From: Pseudomonadota bacterium
GTDB lineage: Bacteria > Pseudomonadota > Alphaproteobacteria > Rhizobiales > Xanthobacteraceae
DNA: 27,013 bases
Direction: 5' to 3'
Assembly: GCA_023449855.1 (NCBI GenBank)
Contig: JAEXHR010000362.1
Location: 1 to 27,013 of the forward strand
This document shows, piece by piece, positions 15,262 to 22,869 of this stretch; position 1 is the stretch's first letter; each line of letters begins with the position of its first letter. The notes beneath the pieces are model-generated. The model was not told the DNA's origin. It did no database searches and was given only the letters and a program-made list of their open reading frames with translations. The translations under genes were made by a program, and so were the position numbers.

Positions 15262-16851
15262 ATGCTTGAAACACCGCGCGCTCGCCGGGGCATGGTGACC
15301 TCGCCGCATCATCTGGCGTCGCAGGCCGGCCTCGATGTGCTCAAGGACGGCGGTACCGCCGTCGAAGCCGCGATTGCCACGGCCGCGGCGCTGGCGGTGG
15401 TGTATCCGCATATGACCGGTATCGGCGGTGACGGCTTCTGGTTGATCGCCGAGCCGGGCAAGGCGCCGGTGACGGTGGATGCCTGCGGCCGCGCCGGCGC
15501 CGGTGTCGATCTCGCTTATTATGCGCGGCATGGCGCTGCGACGATCCCGTTCCGCGGTCCGCTCGCGGCCAACACGGTCGCCGGCACCGTATCCGGCTGG
15601 CAGAAGGCACTCGATGTCTCGCAGCACTGGCAGAAGCCGCTGTCGCGCGAACGCCTGTTGGAGAGCGCGATCTATTACGCCGAGAATGGCATCGTCGTTA
15701 CGCGCAGCCAGTCGGAGCTCACCGCCGAGAAATCCGCAGAGCTCAAGGGGCAGCCGAACTTCGCTGCGACCTTCATGCCGAACGGTCAGGCTCCCGCCGA
15801 AGGTGATGTGCTGAAGCTGCCGGCGCTTGGCGCGACGTTGAAGCGTCTCGCCGCCGATGGCTTCGAGAGCTTCTACAAAGGTAAGCTCGCGGACAGCATC
15901 GCTGCCGATCTCGCCAAAGTGGAATCGCCCGTCACGGCCGCCGACCTCGCCCAGCATCAGGCCAGCGAGCGCCCGCCGCTGACCACGACGGTGCGCGGTG
16001 CGCGGCTGTTCAACATGGCTCCGCCGACACAGGGCCTGTCGTCGCTGATGATCCTCGCGATGTTCGATCGTCTCGGCGTGACGCAGGCGGAAGGTTTTGA
16101 TCACATCCACGGTCTGGTCGAAGCGACCAAGCAGGCCTTCATCGTCCGTGACGAGCATGTCGGCGATCCCGACCACATGACCGTTGATCCCGCGACCTTC
16201 CTCGAAGAAGCGAAGCTCGATGAGCTCGCGCGTCGTATCGACCGCAAGACCGCGCTGCCATGGCCGCATATCCGCAAGCCCGGCGACACGATCTGGCTCG
16301 GCGTCATCGACGGGCAGGGGCGTTCGGTCTCCTTCATCCAGTCGGTCTATTTCGAATTCGGCTCCGGCGTCGTGCTGCCCGAGACCGGCATCTGCTGGCA
16401 GAATCGCGGCGCCTCGTTCCGTCTGGCCGAAAGCGGCTGGAATGCGCTGAAGCCGGGCCGCAAGCCGTTTCATACGCTCAATCCGGCGATGGCGATCTTC
16501 GATGACGGTCGTCGCATGGTCTATGGCAACATGGGCGGCGAAGGACAGCCGCAGACGCAGTCCGCGGTGTTCTCGCGCTACGGCATGTTCGGCATGCCGC
16601 TGCAGCAGGCGGTGACCGCGCCGCGCTGGTTGCTCGGCAAGACCTGGGGCGACGAGAGCGTCACGCTGAAGGTCGAGGATCGCTTTGACGCGGCGCTGAT
16701 CCAGCAGCTGCGCGATGCCGGTCACGTGGTCGAGGTGCTCGGCAGCTACACCGGCACAATGGGCCATGCCGGCGCCATCGTGCTGCACGAGAACGGCGTG
16801 CTCGAAGGCGCGACCGACCCGCGCTCGGATGGTGCCGTGGCGGCGTGGTGA
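15262..16851 (+). CDS. Gamma-glutamyltransferase-family protein, 529 aa
   Basis: Ntn-hydrolase of the gamma-glutamyltransferase/acylase family, which is made as a precursor and cleaves itself before a catalytic Thr. The N-terminal hallmark ASQAGLDVLKDGGTAVEAAI followed by MTGIGGDGFW is clear (about residues 15-60). The likely nucleophile is T343 (GDTIWLGVIDGQGR), which would give a large subunit of about 342 and a small one of about 187 residues. Further family motifs are the GSGVVLPETGICWQNRG segment (about 370-386) and NMGGEGQPQ. There is no signal peptide, unlike classical periplasmic Ggt, so it is predicted cytoplasmic. The residues after the Thr differ from the Thr-Thr-His of E. coli Ggt. 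The substrate could be a gamma-glutamyl amide or another acyl compound. Confidence 0.88.
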   Translation: MLETPRARRGMVTSPHHLASQAGLDVLKDGGTAVEAAIATAAALAVVYPHMTGIGGDGFWLIAEPGKAPVTVDACGRAGAGVDLAYYARHGAATIPFRGPLAANTVAGTVSGWQKALDVSQHWQKPLSRERLLESAIYYAENGIVVTRSQSELTAEKSAELKGQPNFAATFMPNGQAPAEGDVLKLPALGATLKRLAADGFESFYKGKLADSIAADLAKVESPVTAADLAQHQASERPPLTTTVRGARLFNMAPPTQGLSSLMILAMFDRLGVTQAEGFDHIHGLVEATKQAFIVRDEHVGDPDHMTVDPATFLEEAKLDELARRIDRKTALPWPHIRKPGDTIWLGVIDGQGRSVSFIQSVYFEFGSGVVLPETGICWQNRGASFRLAESGWNALKPGRKPFHTLNPAMAIFDDGRRMVYGNMGGEGQPQTQSAVFSRYGMFGMPLQQAVTAPRWLLGKTWGDESVTLKVEDRFDAALIQQLRDAGHVVEVLGSYTGTMGHAGAIVLHENGVLEGATDPRSDGAVAAW

Positions 16852-16859
16852 GGCGTGAG

Positions 16860-16947
16860 CGTAGGGCGGATGAGCGCAGCGTAATCCGCCGTTCTTAACC
16901 ACATGACGTCGGCCGGCGGATTACGGCTTCGCCTCATCCGCCCTACG
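16860..16947. repeat. Palindromic repeat A3, overlapping the end of the convergent gene
   Basis: Left arm 16860-16890 and right arm 16915-16947 are reverse complements apart from two single-base indels. The outer end is CGTAGGGCGGATGAG. It begins 8 nt after the GGT stop. Its right end covers the TAG stop (16943-16945) and most of the last Pro codon of the minus-strand acyl-CoA ligase. Confidence 0.9.
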
Positions 16948-18517
16948 GCTGCGCCATCATCTTCCGCAGTTCGGTCTTCAAGATCTTGCCGTTGGCGTTC
17001 CTCGGCAATGGCTCCTTCAAAAAGGTGATGCTCTCCGGCACCTTGTAGTCGGACAGCCGCTCTGCGCAATATTGGCGGATGGCGGCCTCGTCGCCGCCTT
17101 CGGGACTGTAGGCAAACGCATGCACGCGTTCGCCCAGCACCGGATCTGGCTTGCCCACCACCGCGCTCTCCACGATGGCGGGGTGATGCGACATCACATT
17201 CTCGACCTCGGTGCAGTAGATCTTGAAGCCGGCGCGGTTGATCATGTCCTTCTTGCGATCGACCACGGAGACATAGCCCTCCGCATCCATCCGTCCGATA
17301 TCGCCGGAGCGCCAATAGCCGCCGACAAAGCCGTTCCGCGTGGCGTCCGGATTGTCCCAGTAGCCGGGCACGACCATCGCACCGGCAATCAGCAGCTCGC
17401 CATCCTGCCCGCGCGGCACTTCGCGGCCGTAGTCATCGGCGATGATGATATGCGCGCCGGTGACCGGGCGGCCAACGGTGTTGATCTTGTCGGCGGGCGA
17501 GCCGGGCGGAAACATCGTGGCGGGCGAGGTCGTCTCCCTCGAGCCATAGGCATTGCAGAGATTGAGTTTCGGCAGCGCCTGCGCGAGGCGCTTGATGGTC
17601 GCTTCCGGCATCGGTGCGCCGCCGAAGCCGGCGATACGCCAACGGGATAGATCGTGCCTGTCGAAGTCCGGCTGCAGCAGGCAGAGATTATACATCGCCG
17701 GCACCATCAGCGTGTAGGTCATGCGCTCGCGGGCGGCGAGGGCGAGAAATTCCGGCGCCTTGAAGGCGGGCATGATGACGAGCGTCCCCGCCACATTGAT
17801 GGTCGCAAGGATCAGCGCGACCAGCCCGGTGACATGTGAAGCCGGCACCGCCAGCATGGTCACATCGCCATCGGTCAGGCCGTAACCGTGTTGGAAATTC
17901 AGCACCGAATGGATGATGCTGGCATGGGTGAGCATCGCGCCTTTCGGATTGCCGGTGGTGCCGGATGTATAGAGCAGATAGGCGGTGTCCTCCGCATGCA
18001 GATCGGGAAGGTCGGCGGCGGGCGCCGCGGCCATCAATTCCGCGAAGGATGCGGCGCGGCCAGTGCCGACCACCCACTGCCGGCGCAGCTCGGCGCGCGG
18101 CATGGGCAGGTTGGCCTCGCAATCGGCATCGTAGACGAGCGCCGACGCTCCGCACTGCTGCAGCACATAGTCGATCTCGGGCGCGCGCTGGCGTGTATTC
18201 ATCGGCACGACGATCAGGCCGGCGCGGCCGGCGCCGAGCGCGCAAAAGATGAATTCCAGGCAATTGCCGAGCAACATCGCGATGCGCTCGCCGGGCCTGA
18301 AGCCGGCAGCGATCAGGTTGCGCGCGATGCTGTCGGCGATGCGGTCGAGTTCGGCATAGCTGACGCGTGTCTCGCCGAGCACGAGCGCGACGCCTTCGGG
18401 CTTCCTCGTCGCAGCGGCGCGCAGCATGGCATCGATGCTCGCTGGCCGGTCTCTGAAACAGGCGACGACGCGGTCGCGATAAAGCACTTCGAAGCGAAGC
18501 GCAGTTTGTTGTGGCAT
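16943..18517 (-). CDS. AMP-binding acyl-CoA ligase (fatty/aryl acid CoA synthetase type), 524 aa
   Basis: ANL-superfamily adenylating enzyme that would activate a carboxylic acid to an acyl-adenylate and then a CoA thioester. The P-loop-like motif LLYTSGTTGNPKGAM lies at about 180-195; the A5 motif YGSRETTSP at about 320; YWRSGDIG and DRKKDMINRAGFKIY at about 390-420; and the catalytic Lys in NANGKILK is at about 511. Length is normal for a medium/long-chain or aromatic acid ligase; the acid cannot be predicted. I chose the ATG at 18517 because AGGGA sits 5 nt upstream, whereas the in-frame ATG at 18523 (two residues longer) abuts that site. The C-terminal Pro and stop codon come from repeat A3. 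It appears monocistronic. Confidence 0.9.
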   Translation of the reverse strand: MPQQTALRFEVLYRDRVVACFRDRPASIDAMLRAAATRKPEGVALVLGETRVSYAELDRIADSIARNLIAAGFRPGERIAMLLGNCLEFIFCALGAGRAGLIVVPMNTRQRAPEIDYVLQQCGASALVYDADCEANLPMPRAELRRQWVVGTGRAASFAELMAAAPAADLPDLHAEDTAYLLYTSGTTGNPKGAMLTHASIIHSVLNFQHGYGLTDGDVTMLAVPASHVTGLVALILATINVAGTLVIMPAFKAPEFLALAARERMTYTLMVPAMYNLCLLQPDFDRHDLSRWRIAGFGGAPMPEATIKRLAQALPKLNLCNAYGSRETTSPATMFPPGSPADKINTVGRPVTGAHIIIADDYGREVPRGQDGELLIAGAMVVPGYWDNPDATRNGFVGGYWRSGDIGRMDAEGYVSVVDRKKDMINRAGFKIYCTEVENVMSHHPAIVESAVVGKPDPVLGERVHAFAYSPEGGDEAAIRQYCAERLSDYKVPESITFLKEPLPRNANGKILKTELRKMMAQP

Positions 18518-18649
18518 GTCCATCCCTGACGTCTTCTGTCCGCCCTTTGCTGCGGCGGTTGCGATGTCAGGTTAATCGGGCGGTGCGTGGATGCAACCGC
18601 TCCGGCGGAATGCCCTCGTGCCTCCATGGCGTATCTGGGCGGAGCGCCT

Positions 18650-19582
18650 TCAGCGCGCTTCGACCGTCACATGCCGCAGCTCATGCACGGCGGTGAGGCG
18701 CTGCCGCACGGCTTCGGTGCTGGCCGCGCCGGCAAAGGCCACGATGGCGGCATGGGCGCCGGGGCCGATGCGCCAGACATGGAGATCGAAGATGCGGGCG
18801 TCGCCGGGGCGCTCGACCTCGTCGCGGATCTCCTGTTCGAGATGCGCGTCGGAGGTGTCGAGCAGCACGCCGGAGGTGTCGCGCAGCAAATTCCATGACC
18901 AGGTCGCGATCACGATACCGCCCACGATACCCATGACGGGATCGAGCCAGACCCAGCCGAGATAGCGGCCGGCGAGCAGCGCGGCGATTGCCAGCACCGA
19001 GGTCAGCGCGTCGGCGAGCACATGCATGAAAGCCGCTCGGAGATTGTTGTCATGGTGATGCGCGCCATGGTGATGGTCGTGATCATGATCATGCGCGTGG
19101 TCTTGATGATCGTGGCCGCGGTGGTGATGTCCGCTCAGCAGGAACGCGCTGGCGATGTTGACGATCAGGCCGATCACGGCAATCACCGTGGCTTCGCCGA
19201 AGGCGACGGCGGACGGGCTGAACAGCCGCTGCACGGATTCGATGGCAATGCCGAGTGCGACGATCGCCAGCACCAGAGCCGAGGCGAAACCGGCGAGGTC
19301 GCCGACCTTGCCGGTACCGAAACTGAAGCGGCGGTCATGCGCATGACGTCTGGCGAACACATAGGCGCCGGCGGCGACGGCGAGCGCCACGGCATGGGTC
19401 GCCATGTGAAAGCCGTCGGCCAGCAGCGCCATCGAATTGAAGACCGTACCGGCGACGATCTCGCCGACCATCATCAGGGACGTCAGCGCGACGACCCACA
19501 GCGTCCGGCGGGTGTTGGCGTCGTGGCCATGGCCAAGAAACATATGGTTGTGGGCGAGGGTGTCGATCTCACGCGTACTCAT
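18650..19582 (-). CDS. dmeF: DmeF-type cation diffusion facilitator (Co/Ni/Fe efflux), 310 aa
   Basis: Inner-membrane CDF exporter that uses the proton gradient to expel divalent metal. About six membrane segments are visible. The DmeF-like site ALLADGFHMATHA lies near residue 55, with its partner HVLADALTS after the loop. A His/Asp-rich cytoplasmic loop at about 152-178 probably binds metal. The C-terminal CDF domain contains the FDLHVWRIGPG motif. The N-terminal LAHNHMFLGHGHD is also typical of DmeF. The start is ATG at 19582; the frame stays open upstream through dmeR, but that extension is a shadow. It lies 8 nt after dmeR, so the two form an operon. Nickel and cobalt are the likely cargo, inferred from the sensor. 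Confidence 0.93.
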   Translation of the reverse strand: MSTREIDTLAHNHMFLGHGHDANTRRTLWVVALTSLMMVGEIVAGTVFNSMALLADGFHMATHAVALAVAAGAYVFARRHAHDRRFSFGTGKVGDLAGFASALVLAIVALGIAIESVQRLFSPSAVAFGEATVIAVIGLIVNIASAFLLSGHHHRGHDHQDHAHDHDHDHHHGAHHHDNNLRAAFMHVLADALTSVLAIAALLAGRYLGWVWLDPVMGIVGGIVIATWSWNLLRDTSGVLLDTSDAHLEQEIRDEVERPGDARIFDLHVWRIGPGAHAAIVAFAGAASTEAVRQRLTAVHELRHVTVEAR

Positions 19583-19590
19583 GACGGTTC

Positions 19591-19866
19591 CTATTTGGCA
19601 TAGCGCCGGATCGCGGCGATCAGTTCCTCGGCGCCCTCGGCGCGGGCCGCTGCGGAGAGTTTGGGATGGGCGACATGCTCGCGGACGTGATCCTCGATCA
19701 GCTCGTCCATCAGCCCGCTCACGGCGCCGCGCACGCCGGCGACCTGATGCAGGATAGCGGCGCAACCGGCCTCTTCCGTGATGGCCTTCTCGATGGCCGC
19801 CATCTGGCCGGCAAGGCGGCGGACGCGGGCGAGCAGTTTTGTCTTGTCGGCGGTCAGATGTGACAT
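19591..19866 (-). CDS. dmeR: DmeR, FrmR/RcnR-family Ni/Co-responsive repressor, 91 aa
   Basis: All-helical metal-sensing repressor of the FrmR/RcnR (DUF156) family. Its ligand set is His3, Cys35, His60 and His64, exactly the H-C-H-H signature and spacing of E. coli RcnR, which senses nickel and cobalt; copper (CsoR) and formaldehyde (FrmR) sensors differ. Length is typical. It is the first gene of the dmeR-dmeF operon and presumably represses it until Ni or Co binds. The ATG at 19866 is embedded in a dyad that looks like its own operator. His3 is lost if any later start is used, which supports this start. Confidence 0.93.
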   Translation of the reverse strand: MSHLTADKTKLLARVRRLAGQMAAIEKAITEEAGCAAILHQVAGVRGAVSGLMDELIEDHVREHVAHPKLSAAARAEGAEELIAAIRRYAK

Positions 19867-19886
19867 AGGATAGTCCCCTACCCTAT
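19865..19886 (-). promoter_or_regulatory. Candidate DmeR operator over the dmeR ribosome site and start
   Basis: An imperfect dyad: ATAGG..TAG at 19865-19873 mirrors CTA..CCTAT at 19878-19886 (8 of 11 pairs) around a C-rich centre. AT-rich arms around a G/C tract are the form of RcnR/CsoR-family sites. It overlaps the initiation region of dmeR, so binding would block transcription start or early elongation. Confidence 0.6.
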
Positions 19887-19905
19887 ATTTCGTCCGAGCG
19901 AAAGG

Positions 19906-19933
19906 TCCCGCCCGGCTAAAAGCCGGGCAGGGA
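19906..19933 (-). terminator. Terminator-like hairpin after spoVR
   Basis: TCCCGCCCGGCT (19906-19917) pairs with AGCCGGGCAGGGA (19921-19933) with one bulged base around an AAA loop, 32 nt past the SpoVR stop on the minus strand. No clear T-run follows. It separates the prkA-yeaH-spoVR operon from the dmeR promoter. Confidence 0.55.
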
Positions 19934-19965
19934 GTTTGCGGGAGAGAACGGGAAGGGGGCGGCGA

Positions 19966-21516
19966 TCAGGCGGCGGCGGCCGTCACGCGGGGGTGGGCGA
20001 CGTGCTCCTTCAGCACGGAACCGGATGCATCGATCTCGGCCAGTGAGACATCGTAGCTCCAGAGGTCGGCCAGATGCTGCAACACGCGCTTGGCGTCGGG
20101 TTCGTTGAGCAGGGCGCCATTGAGGACCGAGTGCTTGAGCATGAGACGGCGGTCGCCGGCGAGATCGACGTCGATCACCTCGATATTGGCGTCGATCAGG
20201 CCGACGTCATATTGCCGTGACAGCGCACGGCGGACGCTGCGATAGCCGCGCTCGTTATGGATGGCCTCGACGAGAATGCCGGACGTGTCGGCAGGATCGT
20301 CATGCAGATGGAACATCTTCATATGCCGCATCAGCCGCGGCGACAGGAACTGGCTGATGAAGCTTTCGTCGCGATAGTTGGCCCAGACATCGCGCAACAC
20401 GCCCATCACGTCGCCCTTGCCGGCGATGTCCGGGAACCAGTCGCGGTCCTCGTCCTCGGGATTGGTCACGATGCGCTCGATATCCTGCATCATGGCGAAG
20501 CCGAGCGCATAGGGGTTGAAGCCGGAGAAATACTTGCTGTCGAAATCGGGCTGGAACACCACATTGGTGTGCGAGCCCAGGAATTCGAGGAAGTTGCCGT
20601 CTGAGATCTGTCCGCGATCGTGCAGCGCGGTCATGATGCGGTAGTGCACGTATGTCGCCGTGCCCTCGTTCATCACCTTGGTCTGGCCCTGCGGATAGAA
20701 ATACTGCGCGATATTGCGGACGATGCGCAGCAATTCGCGCTGCCAGGTGTGCAGACGCGGCGCGGCCTTCTCCAGGAAATACAGCAGGTTTTCCTGCGGC
20801 AGGCCGAGCAAAGCACGGCGGCGTTCGGCGCTGAGCTCCGCACGCTTCTTGGAAGGACCGGCCGGCACGGTGCGCCAGAGGTCGTTGAACGAGGCCTGCT
20901 CATGTTCGCGACGTTCCCGCGCGCGCTTCTCCTCGGCACGCAGATCCAGCGACTTCTTGCCGGGATATCGGTCGACGCCGTGGGACATCAGCGCATGAGC
21001 GGCATCGAGGGTCTGTTCGACGGCGATCCGGCCGTACTTCTCCTCGCATTGCGCCACATAGGCCTTGGCGAAATCGAGATAATCGAGGATGCCGTTGGCA
21101 TCGGTCCATTGCTTGAACAGATAGTTGTTCTTGAAGAAGTGATTGTGCCCGAAGGCGGCGTGCGCGATCACCAGCGTCTGCATGGTCGCCGTGTTTTCCT
21201 CCATCAGATAGGAGATGCAGGGCGACGAATTGATCACGATCTCATAGGCGAGGCCCATCAACCCCTTGCGATAGGACGCTTCCTGATGGGCGAACTGTTT
21301 TCCGAACGACCAGTGCTTGTAATAGAGCGGCATGCCGACGGACGAATAGGCGTCGAGCATCTGTTCGGCGGTAATGACCTCGATCTGGTTCGGATAGACG
21401 CTGAGGCCGAGTTCGTTGAGTGCGATCTCCTCGCAGGCGTCGTGGACACGCTGGATGGTCTTGAAGTCCCAGTCGGCACCTTCGAAAAGCCTTTCCCCCT
21501 TGGTGAAGGTCGTCAT
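19966..21516 (-). CDS. SpoVR-family protein (YcgB-like), 516 aa
   Basis: Full-length member of the SpoVR family, close to the length of E. coli YcgB. It opens with LFEGADWDFKTIQRVHDACEEIA, and the conserved core has the MPLYYKHWSFGKQF segment near residue 60 and INSSPCISYLMEENT near 92-106. The C-terminal part carries LRDVWANYRDESFISQFLSPRLMRHMKMF. The biochemical activity is not known; in non-sporulating bacteria the gene travels with prkA and yeaH and is tied to nutrient or stress responses. Its ATG overlaps the yeaH stop as ATGA, so it is translationally coupled as the last gene of the operon. Confidence 0.93.
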   Translation of the reverse strand: MTTFTKGERLFEGADWDFKTIQRVHDACEEIALNELGLSVYPNQIEVITAEQMLDAYSSVGMPLYYKHWSFGKQFAHQEASYRKGLMGLAYEIVINSSPCISYLMEENTATMQTLVIAHAAFGHNHFFKNNYLFKQWTDANGILDYLDFAKAYVAQCEEKYGRIAVEQTLDAAHALMSHGVDRYPGKKSLDLRAEEKRARERREHEQASFNDLWRTVPAGPSKKRAELSAERRRALLGLPQENLLYFLEKAAPRLHTWQRELLRIVRNIAQYFYPQGQTKVMNEGTATYVHYRIMTALHDRGQISDGNFLEFLGSHTNVVFQPDFDSKYFSGFNPYALGFAMMQDIERIVTNPEDEDRDWFPDIAGKGDVMGVLRDVWANYRDESFISQFLSPRLMRHMKMFHLHDDPADTSGILVEAIHNERGYRSVRRALSRQYDVGLIDANIEVIDVDLAGDRRLMLKHSVLNGALLNEPDAKRVLQHLADLWSYDVSLAEIDASGSVLKEHVAHPRVTAAAA

Positions 21517-22787
21517 GGAGCCACCTCTTTGCCCGTGCGGCGCTGGAACAGATCGTGGAACACCGGGAAGATCTCGCTGCGGTCGTTGACCTTGCGCATG
21601 GAGAGCGGCTCGCCTTCGTTGCGCAGCCGCTGATACAGCGTCCAGAGTGAGGATTCCGACATCTCGAACGGGTGGCCGCCGCTCTCGCCGACTTCGAGAT
21701 AGGCGAAGAACTGCGATACCGGCAGGATCATGTCTTTCAGCAGCGCGCCGGTGCGGTCGCTGTCGGCATAGGAGTTGTCGCCGTCGGAGGCCTGCGCGGC
21801 ATAGATGTTCCAGTCAGCCGGGCGGAAGCGCGACTGCACGATCTCGTGCATGCATTCCAGCGCGCTCGACACCAGCGTGCCGCCGGAGGCCGGGCCGTGG
21901 AAGAAGGTCTGCTCGTCGACTTCCTCGGCGCGGTCGGTGTGGCGGATGAACACGATCTCCACCTTCTTGTAGCGCCGGGTCAGAAACACGTAGAGCAGCA
22001 TGTAGAAGCGCTTGGCGAGATCCTTCATGTGCTCGGACATCGAACCCGAGACGTCCATCAGACAGAACATGACAGCCTGTGCCACCGGCTTCGGCATGGT
22101 CTCGAAGCGGCGATAGCGGATGTCGATGGGGTCGATGAAGGGAATGCGCTTCGTCTTCGACTTCAGGCGCTCGATCTCGGCAAGCAAGGCCGGACGCCGT
22201 TCGTCATCGCAATGTTCCAGCTCGGCTTCGAGCTGGGCGATCGCTTCGGGCCGCGGTCGCTGCAGCGCGACACGCCGCGCCAGTGCAAGCCGCACAGTGC
22301 GCCCGATCGAAATATTCGCCGGCGAGCCCGTTGTCGTGTAGCCCGCCCGGCGCAGTCCTTCGTTCTCGACTTCGGCGAGCTTGCGTTTGGAGAGGTCAGG
22401 CAGTTCGAGATCGTCGAGGAAAATATCGACGAATTCGTCGCGGCTGAGGACGAAGCGGAAGGCGTCCTCGCCATCGCCTTCGCCGGCCCCGTTGCCGCCG
22501 CCGTTCCTGGATTGCGGCCGCTGCAGGATGTCGCCTTCGACGAATTTCTTGTTGCCGGGCAGCACACGGTCGCGCACCCCGCCTTCGCGATGGAAACGTG
22601 GCTCGTTCATGCCGTCGAGCGAGATCGTGACTTCGCCGCCTTCGAGGACATCCTTGATATCGCGGTCCTCGGAGGCTTTCTTCACCGCACCCTGCACCAG
22701 AGTCTTCGCCCGCCGCAAAAACCGCTGCCGGTTCTCGAGGCTCTTGCCACTCGGATTGAGGCGCCGATCGACGATATGCATGGCCAC
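21513..22787 (-). CDS. YeaH/YhbH-family (DUF444) protein, 424 aa
   Basis: Member of the DUF444 family and middle gene of the prkA operon. It starts HIVDRRLNPSGKSLENRQRFLRRAK, a basic N-terminus typical of the family. A VWA-like domain in the second half carries the metal-site motif D245-x-S-x-S (CLMDVSGSMSEH), and later GGTLVSSALECM. A glycine/acidic linker lies near 100-112 (NGGGNGAGEGDGED). The partner of the VWA domain is probably the PrkA AAA+ protein, by analogy to MoxR-VWA pairs. The start is GTG at 22787, with AAGGA 5 nt upstream; the in-frame ATG at 22781 is less well spaced. The stop overlaps the spoVR start. Confidence 0.93.
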   Translation of the reverse strand: MAMHIVDRRLNPSGKSLENRQRFLRRAKTLVQGAVKKASEDRDIKDVLEGGEVTISLDGMNEPRFHREGGVRDRVLPGNKKFVEGDILQRPQSRNGGGNGAGEGDGEDAFRFVLSRDEFVDIFLDDLELPDLSKRKLAEVENEGLRRAGYTTTGSPANISIGRTVRLALARRVALQRPRPEAIAQLEAELEHCDDERRPALLAEIERLKSKTKRIPFIDPIDIRYRRFETMPKPVAQAVMFCLMDVSGSMSEHMKDLAKRFYMLLYVFLTRRYKKVEIVFIRHTDRAEEVDEQTFFHGPASGGTLVSSALECMHEIVQSRFRPADWNIYAAQASDGDNSYADSDRTGALLKDMILPVSQFFAYLEVGESGGHPFEMSESSLWTLYQRLRNEGEPLSMRKVNDRSEIFPVFHDLFQRRTGKEVAP

Positions 22788-22820
22788 GGTGGTCCTTGTG
22801 AGTCCTTCAGTCCATTACCC

Positions 22821-22855
22821 CGTCATTGCGAGGAGGAAAGCTCCTCGCAATGACG
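22821..22855. repeat. Short palindrome B2 inside the prkA-yeaH intergenic gap
   Basis: CGTCATTGCGAGGAG (22821-22835) and its exact reverse complement (22841-22855) form a 15-bp stem with a GAAAG loop. It is the outer part of repeat B1 with the middle removed. It lies 14 nt after the PrkA stop and 33 nt before the yeaH start, so it will form a stable hairpin in the operon mRNA and may alter the relative expression of prkA and yeaH. Confidence 0.9.
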
Positions 22856-22869
22856 AAGCTACGTTGTTG

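Noticed and set aside
14968..16902. 644-aa minus-strand frame opposite the GGT-family gene
   Set aside because: It runs through repeats A2 and A3 and mirrors a gene with clear GGT motifs.
8322..16947. Possibility that the palindromic repeats form a CRISPR array or IS termini
   Set aside because: They are single copies kilobases apart with no regular spacers, no target-site duplications seen by eye, and no transposase between them.
19583..19765. N-terminal extension of dmeF into dmeR
   Set aside because: It lies inside dmeR, which has the full RcnR ligand set; dmeF orthologue-like sequence begins at MSTREIDTLAHNH (19582).
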